64,000 nucleotides of DNA from Ectobacillus sp042610425. GTDB lineage: Bacteria > Bacillota > Bacilli > Bacillales > Bacillaceae_G. The translations under genes were made by a program, and so were the position numbers. Below, one piece after another: positions 35,246 to 44,967 of this stretch. The DNA lies in assembly GCF_042610425.1 (NCBI RefSeq), contig NZ_JBGJZM010000001.1, positions 1,116,001-1,180,000 on the forward strand, given 5' to 3'. Below the pieces are notes generated by a model. The model was given only the letters and a program-made list of their open reading frames with translations, was not told the DNA's origin and did not search any database. The stretch's first letter is position 1. Each line of letters begins with the position of its first letter.

Positions 35246-35821
35246 ATGGAAATGTCCTTAGCTGTATACTATAAAATACAAGATTTAATTAACAACGCTT
35301 TACGTGTTAGAGATGTTACGTTACTTGAAATACAAACACAATTTGTTCTCATGAATACAATACTTGCAATTCCTGTATGGTTTTCTCAAACAGTTCAGTT
35401 TGCTAGGGTTACAGGTTTGAAGATGAAGGAAAGTCCGTCTTTCCTGTTCTCAGAAACAAATGTTTACATGGTGAGAAAATTATTAGATACATTAAAAGAT
35501 GGTAAGAGAGTAAATCATGATTTTTCTCATTTTAAGTTGGATTTTGATTTGTGGTTTTTTGAAATGACATCTAGTGGTTGGATCGATTATGTGTATGACA
35601 AGACGCAACTTGTTTCGGCAGATTGTGCAGCTCGAATTCTTCTAGTGAGTAAACCTACTATTTATAATTATCTAAATAAGGGTATGGAGTATGTGGAGGT
35701 AAATGGAAATAAGAAAATTCCATTGTACGTTTTACAATTATGGTCAGAATCGGGACTAGCTCTTAAACTACAACTATTGGCTCAGCAAAAAAAAGATAGA
35801 ATACAATCAATTGAGTATTAG
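35246..35821 (+). CDS. helix-turn-helix (excisionase/MerR-like) domain protein
   Basis: 191 residues from ATG 35246 (GATGGAGTGAGAAAA upstream). The N-terminal 130 residues are unrecognised and mostly helical; residues 135-175 read SADCAARILLVSKPTIYNYL then V-N-G-N-K-K-I-P-L-Y-V-L, a winged helix of the excisionase/MerR type that often binds DNA. It lies 150 bases before the LOV phosphodiesterase gene on the same strand. Function unknown. Confidence 0.65.
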   Translation: MEMSLAVYYKIQDLINNALRVRDVTLLEIQTQFVLMNTILAIPVWFSQTVQFARVTGLKMKESPSFLFSETNVYMVRKLLDTLKDGKRVNHDFSHFKLDFDLWFFEMTSSGWIDYVYDKTQLVSADCAARILLVSKPTIYNYLNKGMEYVEVNGNKKIPLYVLQLWSESGLALKLQLLAQQKKDRIQSIEY

Positions 35822-35970
35822 TTGAATAAAATACAGCAGGAAATTACAGATTTATTGTTTTTTTTTTTAACACTCCTGTATTATTCATCACGAAGTCACC
35901 TTTGCCTAGTAAACAACAAATACATATCTTTCGTACAGCTATATAATAAGCATATAAGGAGAATTTCGTT

Positions 35971-38196
35971 ATGCTGAACATAGTACAAAAATTGAATGGG
36001 GCAAAATTCATAGATTTAATTGAGAACTATTCAAACCAAACCTTATCATCGATTATTATTACAGATCCGAATCAAATGGATAACCCAATTGTATATGTAA
36101 ATGAGTATTTTACGTTACATACAGGATATAGACTAGAAGAAGTGTTAGGTAAAAATTGCCGTTTTATGAATGGTGCTTTAACCGATAAAGACGATTTAAA
36201 AAAAGTTAAGGAAGCTATTCAAAATAAGCAATCAATTCATATAGAACTTATGAATTATAAGAAAACGGGAGAGCACTTCTGGAATAATATTTGTAATAGT
36301 CCCATATTTGATGTTGAGGGTAACCTGATCTATTTTATTAGCGTACAGCAAGATGTTTCATCTTATAAACAGTCTGAGCATATGTTTATGGCTTTAAATA
36401 AAACATTGCAAACCATTTACGAAGGGAAAAACCTGCAAGCTATTTTGAAAAACTTATGCGAATTAGTAGAGAAAACATTTAACTACGATGCAAAGTGTTC
36501 CATATTACTAGTTGATAAAGAGCAAGCCTATTTAAATGTTGGAGCGGCGCCTAGTTTACCTGAAGATTACGTGAAAAAAATAAAAAAGGTAGAAATTGGA
36601 CCAAATGAGGGATCATGTGGATCGGCTGCTTATAATAAAAAACCGACTTTAGTTGATGATATTCAAACGAATCCATTGTGGGATAAGTACCGGACTTATG
36701 CTGAAAAGTATAATCTTCGTGCTTGCTGGTCTTTTCCTATTTTTAATCGGAATAAAAGTGAAGTACTTGGTACGTTTGCCATTTATTTTCATTACACGAG
36801 GAAGCCAGAGCCATTTGATTTAGAATTGATTGAAAAGGCGATTCAAGTGGCAACCATAGCGTTAGAGTATATCACTTCTCATAAACGAATTTTTAAATTA
36901 GCATATTTTGACACAGTAACAGGCTTTATGAATCAGAATTTATTATTTCAAACCATGGATAGTATGCTGCAATCATCAGAAAGAAAAATGCAGAAAAGTG
37001 CTGTTCTTTTCCTTGATTTAGCTCGGTTTAAGCTAATTGTTGATAAATATGGACACGCTGTTGCAGGGGCAGTCATCCAAACATTTGCAAAACGATTGGA
37101 ACTAGCATTAGCGGATATGATTCCTTTACAAATTGCACGATACGCTGCTGACGAGTTTGTTTTTCTATTTTCTTTTGAAGAAAAATTGCAAGTGGAGCAG
37201 ATTGCAAAGGCTGTGTTAGAGGTTGCAAAAAAGCCAATTATCCATAATGATGATGAACTATATTTAGCCCCATCAATTGGAATAAGTCTTTTTCCTTCAG
37301 ATGCATCTAATTCTGATAGTTTAATTCAATATGCAGATATAGCAATGAGAAGAGCAAAGCAGCAGGGAATTCATCTTTATGAATTTTTTGCTGAGCAAAT
37401 GGAATTAGATAATAATAATGACTTAGGATTATTAAACGATTTACATAAAGCTCTTGAAAATGAAGAATTTATTTTGCACTATCAGCCACAAGTCGATAGT
37501 AAATCAAGAAAAATTATTGGAGTGGAATGTTTAGTTCGTTGGAACCACAATAAGTACGGTCTTATTCCTCCCAATAGGTTTATCCCATTGTTAGAGGAAA
37601 CCGGTCTCATTTTTGCAATGGATGAATATATTTTACGTAAGGCTTGTTTACAAAATAAAAAATGGCAAGATGAAGGTCTTCCGAAAATACCTATGTCGAT
37701 TAATGTGTCAAGCAAACAGTTTTTACATAAAAATTTTGTGGAGACAGTAGATGAAATTCTACGAGAAACGGAAATTGATCCGCAATATATAATAATTGAA
37801 ATTACCGAAAACATCGCCTTAAATCATAATGAATATGTGAGCCAAGTAATTCGTAAATTAAAAGAAACGGGCGTCTCCGTTGCTATTGATGACTTTGGAA
37901 CTGGATATTCCTCTCTTAGTTATTTGCAAGACTATAATGTTGATATTTTAAAAATCGATCGATCGTTTACATGGCGCATAGGTAATAATAGCAATAGTGA
38001 AAATATTACAGAAGCGATTATATTTATTGCTAAAAAGCTAGGGCTTGCAATTATTGCGGAAGGAGTAGAAACGGACGAGCAATTAGAATTTTTAAATTTT
38101 CATGAATGCTGGAATATTCAAGGCTTTTTATTCGGAAAACCTATGGACGAAGAAAAGTTTTCAAAACAATTGCAGTTACAAAATATTAATTTATAA
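35971..38196 (+). CDS. LOV-GAF-GGDEF(degenerate)-EAL cyclic-di-GMP phosphodiesterase
   Basis: 741 residues; AAGGAG precedes ATG 35971. Residues 20-135 form a PAS domain of LOV type: G-K-N-C-R-F-M-N-G places the photoactive cysteine at 63 and flavin contacts follow. A GAF domain spans about 150-300. The GGDEF domain is degenerate (A-A-D-E-F near 391-395), so it should not make c-di-GMP. The EAL domain keeps E-C-L-V-R (near 518), N-V-S-S-K-Q-F, E-I-T-E-N, D-D-F-G-T-G-Y-S-S (640-648), K-I-D-R-S-F and A-E-G-V-E-T, all needed to hydrolyse c-di-GMP. Predicted to link blue light, and a GAF ligand, to c-di-GMP breakdown. Confidence 0.92.
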   Translation: MLNIVQKLNGAKFIDLIENYSNQTLSSIIITDPNQMDNPIVYVNEYFTLHTGYRLEEVLGKNCRFMNGALTDKDDLKKVKEAIQNKQSIHIELMNYKKTGEHFWNNICNSPIFDVEGNLIYFISVQQDVSSYKQSEHMFMALNKTLQTIYEGKNLQAILKNLCELVEKTFNYDAKCSILLVDKEQAYLNVGAAPSLPEDYVKKIKKVEIGPNEGSCGSAAYNKKPTLVDDIQTNPLWDKYRTYAEKYNLRACWSFPIFNRNKSEVLGTFAIYFHYTRKPEPFDLELIEKAIQVATIALEYITSHKRIFKLAYFDTVTGFMNQNLLFQTMDSMLQSSERKMQKSAVLFLDLARFKLIVDKYGHAVAGAVIQTFAKRLELALADMIPLQIARYAADEFVFLFSFEEKLQVEQIAKAVLEVAKKPIIHNDDELYLAPSIGISLFPSDASNSDSLIQYADIAMRRAKQQGIHLYEFFAEQMELDNNNDLGLLNDLHKALENEEFILHYQPQVDSKSRKIIGVECLVRWNHNKYGLIPPNRFIPLLEETGLIFAMDEYILRKACLQNKKWQDEGLPKIPMSINVSSKQFLHKNFVETVDEILRETEIDPQYIIIEITENIALNHNEYVSQVIRKLKETGVSVAIDDFGTGYSSLSYLQDYNVDILKIDRSFTWRIGNNSNSENITEAIIFIAKKLGLAIIAEGVETDEQLEFLNFHECWNIQGFLFGKPMDEEKFSKQLQLQNINL

Positions 38197-38420
38197 AATA
38201 AAAATTATACAATATGAGAAGCAATGATTTTAGATTGTGAGGAACTTGCATCTTTGTATAAATCAGTCTTTAAAATTTAACAATCTGGCTATCGATATCA
38301 AGGAATACTAACAAATAATTCTTATATTTATGATAAATTAGAAGATATGAATGTTTGGGTTAAGGACTTGTCACACTCATGTTAAATACTTGTTTCTGCG
38401 TAGTAGAAAAAAGATGCAGG

Positions 38421-38906
38421 TTATTCTGCATCTTTTTCTGTAATCGCACATAGTGTTGCGTTTGTCACTTTAACTAAATCCTTGCCGCTTATAAATATTT
38501 GTAACCCACGCTTACCTGCGCTAATGCTAATAGGATCTATATCTTCTGCTGTTTTATCAATATAAAGAGGATAATTTTTCTTTACACCTAACGGAGATAC
38601 CCCGCCGCGAATATAGCCAGTAAGTGCTTGAATTTCTTTTACGTGAACCATTTCAACTTTTTTATTCCCACTTGCTGCAGCCAAGGATTTTAATCTTATT
38701 TCTGTATGAGAAGGGATACAAGCCATAACAATACCTGTTTTATCCCCGCGTACAACAAGCGTTTTAAACACTTGCTCAAGTGGAAGACCCACTTGCTCCG
38801 CTGCATGCTGTGCATTTAAATGTTCTTCGTCCCAATCGTACTCATGAAGACTATAGGGGATATGATTTCGATCTAGAATTCGACTAGCAATCGTTTTATT
38901 AGCCAA
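38421..38906 (-). CDS. ybaK: YbaK/EbsC-type Cys-tRNA(Pro) deacylase
   Basis: 161 residues from TTG 38906, nine bases after AAAGGAG; the upstream in-frame codons lack a ribosome site. Features: HLNAQHAAEQVGLPLEQVFKTLV, V-R-G-D-K near 60, G-G-V-S-P-L-G and I-S-A-G-K-R-G-L, as in YbaK proteins that clear Cys wrongly attached to tRNA(Pro). Confidence 0.9.
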   Translation of the reverse strand: MANKTIASRILDRNHIPYSLHEYDWDEEHLNAQHAAEQVGLPLEQVFKTLVVRGDKTGIVMACIPSHTEIRLKSLAAASGNKKVEMVHVKEIQALTGYIRGGVSPLGVKKNYPLYIDKTAEDIDPISISAGKRGLQIFISGKDLVKVTNATLCAITEKDAE

Positions 38907-39084
38907 TTGATTCAACTCCTTTCTTATATTAGTATACAAAAAAATTATAGAGTAGAAATAGAGGAATGAAAGTTTATTTCATTTACTATGATTTAAATGA
39001 TTCTTTCAAAATATTACAATTATTATCGACAAAGAAGGGGATTTGTAGTAAGCTTATTTAGAATTTTAAAAGTTACTAATACTA

Positions 39085-39265
39085 TTGGTACATAATGCAA
39101 CTACATTATGTTTAAAAGGGAAGTCGGTGAAAATCCGACACGGTCCCGCCACTGTAAGTGCAGAGATTACGTGCAAGATGCCACTGGTTATCGGGAAGGC
39201 GCACGTTGTTGATGACGCACAAGTCAGGAGACCTGCCGGTAGAAAGAACACAACACCAAGATCCT
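39085..39265 (+). promoter_or_regulatory. adenosylcobalamin riboswitch aptamer
   Basis: Contains AAGTCGGTGAAAATCCGAC (39121-39139), CGGTCCCGCCACTGT (39141-39155), the B12-box-like GCCACTGG with GGGAAGGCG (39180-39199) and AAGTCAGGAGACCTGCC (39221-39237), in the right order and spacing for the cobalamin aptamer. It precedes a vitamin-uptake operon. Confidence 0.95.
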
Positions 39266-39326
39266 ACGAGGAATAGGAAGTTTTGTGTAGACGGATTTTA
39301 TCATGAAAGTTGATGAACGGATACGC

Positions 39327-39356
39327 GCGCCCCTCTCTCGTAGAGGGGCGCTTTTT
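39327..39356 (+). terminator. riboswitch expression-platform terminator
   Basis: Perfect 10-bp stem GCGCCCCTCT / AGAGGGGCGC with loop CTCGT, followed by TTTTT, 35 bases before the first gene. Ligand-bound aptamer would favour this stop, lowering expression when cobalamin is plentiful. Confidence 0.85.
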
Positions 39357-39390
39357 GCGTAGATTTAGGGTAGGGGGGAGATTAAGAAAG

Positions 39391-41046
39391 ATGATTAAAA
39401 AGAAGTTTTCATTGTTTGTTATGGCAGTATTATTGGTAGTCCTTTCGTTCGCTAATGGAGGTACATTAGCCTATGCAGCTGGCAATCAAGCAACGCTTAT
39501 TGTAGTAGGAGATTCACAGAAAAAGGTCATTCTATGTCCGAAGGTAGTGAATCTAGATGCTAATGAAACTGCTTATGATATGTTGAAGAAAGAATTGGGA
39601 GATAAAGTTGCTTCTTCTTCATTTGCTGGTAAGCCATATGTCACAGGTATTGACGGACTAAAAGAGTATGATGATGGTCCGCAAAGCGGATGGATGTATG
39701 AAATTAATGGCAAGTCTGCCGATGTTGGCGCATCCGATTACATAGTGAAAAATAATGATGTTATCGCTTACCGCTACACGCTTAACTGGGGAACGGATTT
39801 ACTAGCACAGACTGTAAATGATAGCATAAAAGGATATGGCGCGTGCACAACATCACCGACATCACCGACATCACCAACATCAACACAAACGCCTGTACAA
39901 GCAACACAAAGTCCCACTCAAACATCGACTGTAGCGGTTGATGCTGCATTGAAAAAGGCAATTGATTTTACGTTAACCAATGGAATTCAGTCAGATTGGC
40001 AAGCTATTGCACTTACTCGTGCAACGGATACGGTTTCAAGTGATGTAAAAAACAATTATTTACAAAAATTAGCGGATCGTGTGCAGAATAGTGGCCGTTT
40101 ACAAGGAACCTATTTAGCTAGTACGATACTAGCTGTAAATGCAGTAGGTGGAGATGCTACAAATATAGCAGGTCAAAACTTAATTTCAAAGCTGTACAAT
40201 GATTCCAAAGTAAATGATATTTATGCATATACTTATGCGTTGCTTGCACTAGATAGCAAGGATTATAGTATTCCAAGCGATGCAACATGGAACCGTGAAA
40301 AGTTAATCGCTGCTATTCTGAAGACACAAACGTCTCCAGGTAAATGGACGGAAGATCAAGATCCAGATACAAATGCAATGGTATTAATGGCGCTAGCTGT
40401 TCATCAGGATAATTCAGATGTAGCAGCAGCCGTAAAACATACTGTAGATTATTTAAAGGGAATCCAATTACCTGATGGTGGGTTTGTATCCTATGGTAAT
40501 GAAAATTCAAATAGCGCAGCAGTAGTTGTAACTGCACTATCCATGATGGGAATAGATCCAACTGGAAAAGACTTTACGAAAAATAGCTCTGCTGTTCAAA
40601 ACCTATTATCGTTTCAACTTGATAATGGCGGATTTAAATGGATTGCTGGTGATGATTTCAATAATGGTATGGCGTTTGATCAAGCCTTCTATGCACTTGT
40701 ACAATATAAGTACTTTGTGGATGGAAAAGGATCCATTTTTCATTGGACGAATACGCAGACAACTGATAGTAAGCAAGACAATCCATCGGTGACCCCTGTA
40801 CCTGTTTCTGAGCAACCTAAAACAGACTTACAGGTTAAGCAAGAACAAAAGCAAGAGCAAGTACAGCAACAAGACCAAGTAAACAATACATCAACAGAGC
40901 AACAAACAAATCCATCTCAGGCGAAAGAACAAAAAAAACAACTACCTGATACCGGATTAATTGGAACAGATTTTTGGACGTCCATTGCTGCTGGACTATT
41001 ATTTATCGGCGTCGCAATGATCGCCTTGCGAAATAAAGTAATGTAG
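39391..41046 (+). CDS. LPDTG-anchored surface protein resembling intrinsic factor (DUF4430 + alpha-barrel)
   Basis: 551 residues; ATG 39391 follows GGGGGGAG (an in-frame upstream start would lie in the riboswitch). Order: signal peptide (1-30), DUF4430 domain (33-140; G-P-Q-S-G-W-M-Y-E-I-N-G), T/S/P-rich linker with T-S-P repeats, an alpha-barrel of prenyltransferase/terpene-cyclase-like repeats (Q-L-P-D-G-G-F-V and Q-L-D-N-G-G-F-K), a Q-rich wall-spanning stretch, and the sortase signal L-P-D-T-G, hydrophobic helix, R-N-K tail. Human intrinsic factor and transcobalamin also join an alpha-barrel to a DUF4430-like domain to grip cobalamin. Cobalamin capture at the wall is therefore predicted, supported by the riboswitch. 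Confidence 0.85.
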   Translation: MIKKKFSLFVMAVLLVVLSFANGGTLAYAAGNQATLIVVGDSQKKVILCPKVVNLDANETAYDMLKKELGDKVASSSFAGKPYVTGIDGLKEYDDGPQSGWMYEINGKSADVGASDYIVKNNDVIAYRYTLNWGTDLLAQTVNDSIKGYGACTTSPTSPTSPTSTQTPVQATQSPTQTSTVAVDAALKKAIDFTLTNGIQSDWQAIALTRATDTVSSDVKNNYLQKLADRVQNSGRLQGTYLASTILAVNAVGGDATNIAGQNLISKLYNDSKVNDIYAYTYALLALDSKDYSIPSDATWNREKLIAAILKTQTSPGKWTEDQDPDTNAMVLMALAVHQDNSDVAAAVKHTVDYLKGIQLPDGGFVSYGNENSNSAAVVVTALSMMGIDPTGKDFTKNSSAVQNLLSFQLDNGGFKWIAGDDFNNGMAFDQAFYALVQYKYFVDGKGSIFHWTNTQTTDSKQDNPSVTPVPVSEQPKTDLQVKQEQKQEQVQQQDQVNNTSTEQQTNPSQAKEQKKQLPDTGLIGTDFWTSIAAGLLFIGVAMIALRNKVM

Positions 41047-41103
41047 TAGGATGGTAGGAGCAGTCTTGCTCCTACTCTTTTTAACAGGAAAGGATGTGGA
41101 ATC

Positions 41104-41793
41104 ATGAAATATGTAAAATTATTAATGGTCTGCTGCTTTTCGGCTGCGTTGTTAGTTAGCTGCAGTACGCAAGCAAAAAACAGTCAGCAAGTTTCTAAAC
41201 CAACACAGCAGGCTAATGCAGGGCAAACACAAGAACAGCCAAAACAAGATACACAACAAGATACGAATAAACAACAAGAAGAACAGAAGAAGGAGACGAC
41301 AAATCAACAGGGAGAATCCCCGTCCACACAATCTTCTTCGAATCAGCAAAGTAACGCTACTAATTCAGTTGCAGCGCCTACAGTTCAGGCATCTTCACAA
41401 TCAAGTCAATCCCAATCACAACAAGCGTCATCATCGGCTTCAGCTTCACCTGCACCTGCACCCCCTCAAAAAAACGTTGCTACACTTTCGATTCGTTCTG
41501 ATAGTGGAATGATTTTGGGTACAACAGAAGTAGAAGTACAAGGCAGTGATACTGTATTTACTATCTTATCACGTACAGTAAAAAGTAAGGGGATACAAAT
41601 GGAATCAGAAGGAGTTGGTCCTTCTGCTTATGTAATGGGAATTAATAATTTGTATGAGAAGGACCGCGGTCCTCGAAGTGGTTGGATGTATCGTGTGAAC
41701 GGCGTATACTTAAATGTAAGTGCCGGGGCAGCATCAGTGAAAAATGGGGATAAAATTGAATGGGTATATACGACGAACGGAGAAAAACCGTGA
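41104..41793 (+). CDS. DUF4430 lipoprotein of the cobalamin uptake operon
   Basis: 229 residues. Lipoprotein signal with L-L-V-S-C (Cys20), a long Q/S/T/P-rich spacer (residues 25-125) and one DUF4430 domain (V-A-T-L-S-I-R-S-D-S-G… R-S-G-W-M-Y-R-V-N-G near 198-207). Membrane-tethered and able to reach through the wall, it may pass cobalamin from the wall-anchored protein to the ECF transporter. It starts 57 bases after the first gene. Confidence 0.82.
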   Translation: MKYVKLLMVCCFSAALLVSCSTQAKNSQQVSKPTQQANAGQTQEQPKQDTQQDTNKQQEEQKKETTNQQGESPSTQSSSNQQSNATNSVAAPTVQASSQSSQSQSQQASSSASASPAPAPPQKNVATLSIRSDSGMILGTTEVEVQGSDTVFTILSRTVKSKGIQMESEGVGPSAYVMGINNLYEKDRGPRSGWMYRVNGVYLNVSAGAASVKNGDKIEWVYTTNGEKP

Positions 41794-42662
41794 AGTCAGC
41801 ATTTGCTTCCGTACATCCAATTGTTTCTTTTTTGTATTATGTGGGTGTTATCATATTATGTATGACCATGCTACACCCCATCTTTTTACTATCTGCTATT
41901 GTTCTACTATTGGTATTGCTATCTAGGCATGGCAGCGACCAACCATTAAAAAAATTACTGCTTGCATCACTTAGTTTGACATTGTTTATTGCAGTTTTAA
42001 ATCCGCTATTAACTCACCGTGGGAGTACGATGTTATTTTATATTTTTGACAATCCTGTTACGCTCGAAGCTATCGTATATGGCATAACGATGGCTCTTTC
42101 ATTTTTTTCGATTGCACTTTCCTTTGCATCGTTTCAAACGATCATTACAAGTCATAAATTCTTATATGTGTTTTCAAGATTTTCTCCCAAAATTGCCTTA
42201 CTTACAATGATTTCGATTCGGTTTGTGCCCTTATTTATTCGGCGTTTATTGCAGATAAAACTCGTTCAAATGACAAAGGGGATTCAAACGGAGAGCGGAA
42301 CATTAAAAAATAGAGCAAGTAATGGAATGAAGCTCCTGTCGGTTTTACTTGTTTGTTCCTTAGAAGAGGCACTTCAAACTGCTGATTCCATGCAGGCTAG
42401 AGGATTTGGTACAACAAAACGAAGTACGTATATTCGCTATCAGTTTGAGATTCGGGATCGACTCGTTCTGCTAGCACTTCTTGCTTTTTTTAGTAGTTGC
42501 ATGGTAGCACTTCAGAGCGGTCAGGGGGTACTCCATGTGTATCCAAGGCTACATAATATGTTTCATATGGATTGGATCGCATATGCATCATTTCTATTAT
42601 ATATAAGCGTACCGCTAGTGGTGGAAGGAAGGGAATGGATTTGGTGGCACACACACAACTAA
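41790..42662 (+). CDS. ECF transporter T component (EcfT/CbiQ-type)
   Basis: 290 residues from GTG 41790, overlapping the previous stop (GTGA), with CGGAG seven bases upstream; ATG 41760 has no such site. Five membrane helices and the cytoplasmic coupling motifs A-D-S-M-Q-A-R-G-F-G (near 203-212) that contact the ATPases. The second coupling motif further upstream is less clear. Confidence 0.85.
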   Translation: MKSAFASVHPIVSFLYYVGVIILCMTMLHPIFLLSAIVLLLVLLSRHGSDQPLKKLLLASLSLTLFIAVLNPLLTHRGSTMLFYIFDNPVTLEAIVYGITMALSFFSIALSFASFQTIITSHKFLYVFSRFSPKIALLTMISIRFVPLFIRRLLQIKLVQMTKGIQTESGTLKNRASNGMKLLSVLLVCSLEEALQTADSMQARGFGTTKRSTYIRYQFEIRDRLVLLALLAFFSSCMVALQSGQGVLHVYPRLHNMFHMDWIAYASFLLYISVPLVVEGREWIWWHTHN

Positions 42663-44287
42663 AGGAAGTAACATTTACATATAGCAATGAAAAAGATCCT
42701 GCGCTATCTGCCGTTTCATTATCAATAGATGAAGGACAATTTGTTGTACTTGCGGGACGGTCGGGTTCTGGAAAAACAACTTTACTTCATCATTTAAAAA
42801 AAGAGCTTCAGCCAATTGGCACGCGCACAGGTGAAGTGTTATATAACGGAAAGCCACTTCTTTCGTTACCCTCTGTCTCTAGCGCCCAGGAAATTGGTAT
42901 TGTGTTTCAAAATCCTGATAATCAAATTGTGATGGATACGGTTGTTCAGGAACTTGCTTTTTCGTTAGAAAATTTAGGCTATGAATCGGCCGTTATTCAA
43001 AAAAGAATTGCAGAACTTATTAGTTTTCTTGGATTTCAAGATTTACTGCACACGTCTGTACATACACTTTCAGGGGGACAAAAGCAAATCGTAAATTTAG
43101 CTGCTGTACTCATTTTACAGCCTAAGCTACTATTATTAGATGAACCGACTGCACAACTTGATCCAATTGCAGCAAAGGATTTTTTAACACTTTTAAAGCG
43201 TATACACGAAGAACTGGGCATTACAATTATCATGAGTGAGCACCGTTTAGATGAAGTATTATCTCTTGCTGATCGTCTTGTCTTTATGGATGATAGTCAT
43301 ATTGTATATGATGGTCACCCAAGTGAGGTTGTGAAGCAACTTTGGAATCATAATGATTTTCGCTGTTATATACCGCAAATTCCACGTCTATTTTTAGAAT
43401 GGGGGGCAGAATTTCCACCTTTTACCGTTCGAGATGGGAAGAAAATACTTCCGAAGTTTCACAATGATACTTGTGCTCAAATAGACAAATCAGAGGACCA
43501 TGTGCTTCTAGAAGCAAAGCATGTTACGTTTCAATATGAAAAAAATAGTGCAATGGTATTACAAAATGTTTCATTTCAAGTACATACAGGAGATTGGGTA
43601 GGATTAGTCGGAAAAAATGGTACAGGAAAATCGACTTTTCTGCAGGTATTGGCAGGTTTAGTCACAGCAAGACGAGGGAAAGTATTATGGAATGGGACGT
43701 CCATTCAAAAGTTAGATGTAACGCGCCGTTATGAAGAAATCGGATATGTATCTCAACATCCCTACTATCATTTCACATTTGATACTGTGTGGGATGAACT
43801 GCTAAACCGTGCTAGAGATTGTAAATATGAACATCCAGAACATGTAGTCGAAGACATGTTACAACAATTTTCAATAGCGTCTACGAAAAACCGGCATCCT
43901 CATGATTGTAGTGGAGGGGAGCAACAACTTGTTGCTATTTGCTTGGCACTGCTAGCAAAACCATCAATACTTGTGCTTGATGAACCAACAAAAGGTCTCG
44001 ATCCAGAAAAGAAGGAAGAGCTAGGAAATATTCTTACAAGTCTTAGGAAGAATGGAACCACTATTGTCATGGCAACACATGATTTAGCCTTTGCTGCTAA
44101 GTATGTAACTCGGTGTGTCATGCTTTTTGACGGTCAGCTTATTATGGAAGAAACACCGCAACGTTTTTTCAGCGAGAACTTCTTCTACACAACTTCGATT
44201 AATCGGTTAGTGCGCAAGCAAATGCCTTACGCTCTTACATGGGAGGATGTGATAGCATGCGAAAGTCAACTCTCCTTGCAATCCTAG
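42635..44287 (+). CDS. fused double ECF ATPase (EcfA-EcfA')
   Basis: 550 residues from ATG 42635 (GGAAGG six bases upstream); overlaps the end of the T-component gene. Two ABC domains: first with Walker A GRSGSGKTT, LSGGQKQ and LLLLDEPTAQLDP; second with Walker A GKNGTGKST, CSGGEQQ and ILVLDEPTKGLDP. It powers uptake through the T and S components. The fused form is common in B12- and thiamine-related ECF operons. Confidence 0.9.
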   Translation: MDLVAHTQLKEVTFTYSNEKDPALSAVSLSIDEGQFVVLAGRSGSGKTTLLHHLKKELQPIGTRTGEVLYNGKPLLSLPSVSSAQEIGIVFQNPDNQIVMDTVVQELAFSLENLGYESAVIQKRIAELISFLGFQDLLHTSVHTLSGGQKQIVNLAAVLILQPKLLLLDEPTAQLDPIAAKDFLTLLKRIHEELGITIIMSEHRLDEVLSLADRLVFMDDSHIVYDGHPSEVVKQLWNHNDFRCYIPQIPRLFLEWGAEFPPFTVRDGKKILPKFHNDTCAQIDKSEDHVLLEAKHVTFQYEKNSAMVLQNVSFQVHTGDWVGLVGKNGTGKSTFLQVLAGLVTARRGKVLWNGTSIQKLDVTRRYEEIGYVSQHPYYHFTFDTVWDELLNRARDCKYEHPEHVVEDMLQQFSIASTKNRHPHDCSGGEQQLVAICLALLAKPSILVLDEPTKGLDPEKKEELGNILTSLRKNGTTIVMATHDLAFAAKYVTRCVMLFDGQLIMEETPQRFFSENFFYTTSINRLVRKQMPYALTWEDVIACESQLSLQS

Positions 44288-44967
44288 TAGCATGCTCTTT
44301 CTTGCTAATCATTCTTGCATTTAACTCTATGAATGATCGGTATTATTTATGGATTAGTTTTTTATTCTTATTCATCATTATGTTGCCTTTCTACGTTCGA
44401 TTTGAACGTAAGGCATTTGCATCTAGGGAAGTTGTTTTACTCTCAGTATTAGCGGCTATAGCTGCTGTAAGTCGTGTGCCATTTAGTATGTTGCCAAGTG
44501 TTCAGCCTACGTCTTTCGTTATAATCGTTTCAGCCATCGTTTTTGGTGGAGAATCTGGATTTTTAATTGGAGCAACAGCTGCTATTGTATCCAATCTGTT
44601 TTTAGGACAAGGACCGTGGACGCCGTGGCAAATGGTTTGCTGGGGATTAATGGGGCTCTTTGCGGGACTCCTACGTAATACATTTCTTATGAAGAAAGTA
44701 TGGGGACGTATGATATACGGTGGTATAGCTGGCTTTGTTTTCGGTTGGATCATGAATGTTTGGGTCCTTCTAGGCTTTACTGACAGTGTAACATGGTCAA
44801 CTGTCGTCGGAATTTATATATCTAGTTTTTACTTTGATCTTGCCCATGCGCTCTCCAATATATTTTTTCTCGGTCTATTTAGTACGCAATGGATTAAAAT
44901 ATTGACGAGATTTAAAGGTAAATATGGTATGCTACAAGAAATGCCTGAAAAGGAGAAAGCCGTATGA
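44257..44967 (+). CDS. ECF transporter S component (CblT-like, cobalamin)
   Basis: 236 residues from ATG 44257 after GGGAGGATG. Six to seven membrane helices; E-V-V-L-L-S-V-L-A-A-I-A-A near residue 65 is the Ala-rich first helix of S components that docks to EcfT, and Q-P-T-S-F-V-I-I-V-S-A-I-V-F-G-G is family-like. Riboswitch control and companions point to cobalamin or a precursor as ligand. Confidence 0.78.
   Translation: MRKSTLLAILVACSFLLIILAFNSMNDRYYLWISFLFLFIIMLPFYVRFERKAFASREVVLLSVLAAIAAVSRVPFSMLPSVQPTSFVIIVSAIVFGGESGFLIGATAAIVSNLFLGQGPWTPWQMVCWGLMGLFAGLLRNTFLMKKVWGRMIYGGIAGFVFGWIMNVWVLLGFTDSVTWSTVVGIYISSFYFDLAHALSNIFFLGLFSTQWIKILTRFKGKYGMLQEMPEKEKAV

Noticed and set aside
39310..39390. 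Upstream start for the LPDTG protein
   Set aside because: These codons would be translated from the riboswitch terminator, and a signal peptide with ribosome site begins properly at ATG 39391.
41216..41512. Plus-strand frame of 98 codons
   Set aside because: An out-of-frame reading of the Q/S-rich spacer of the DUF4430 lipoprotein; unnatural R/Q/H composition.
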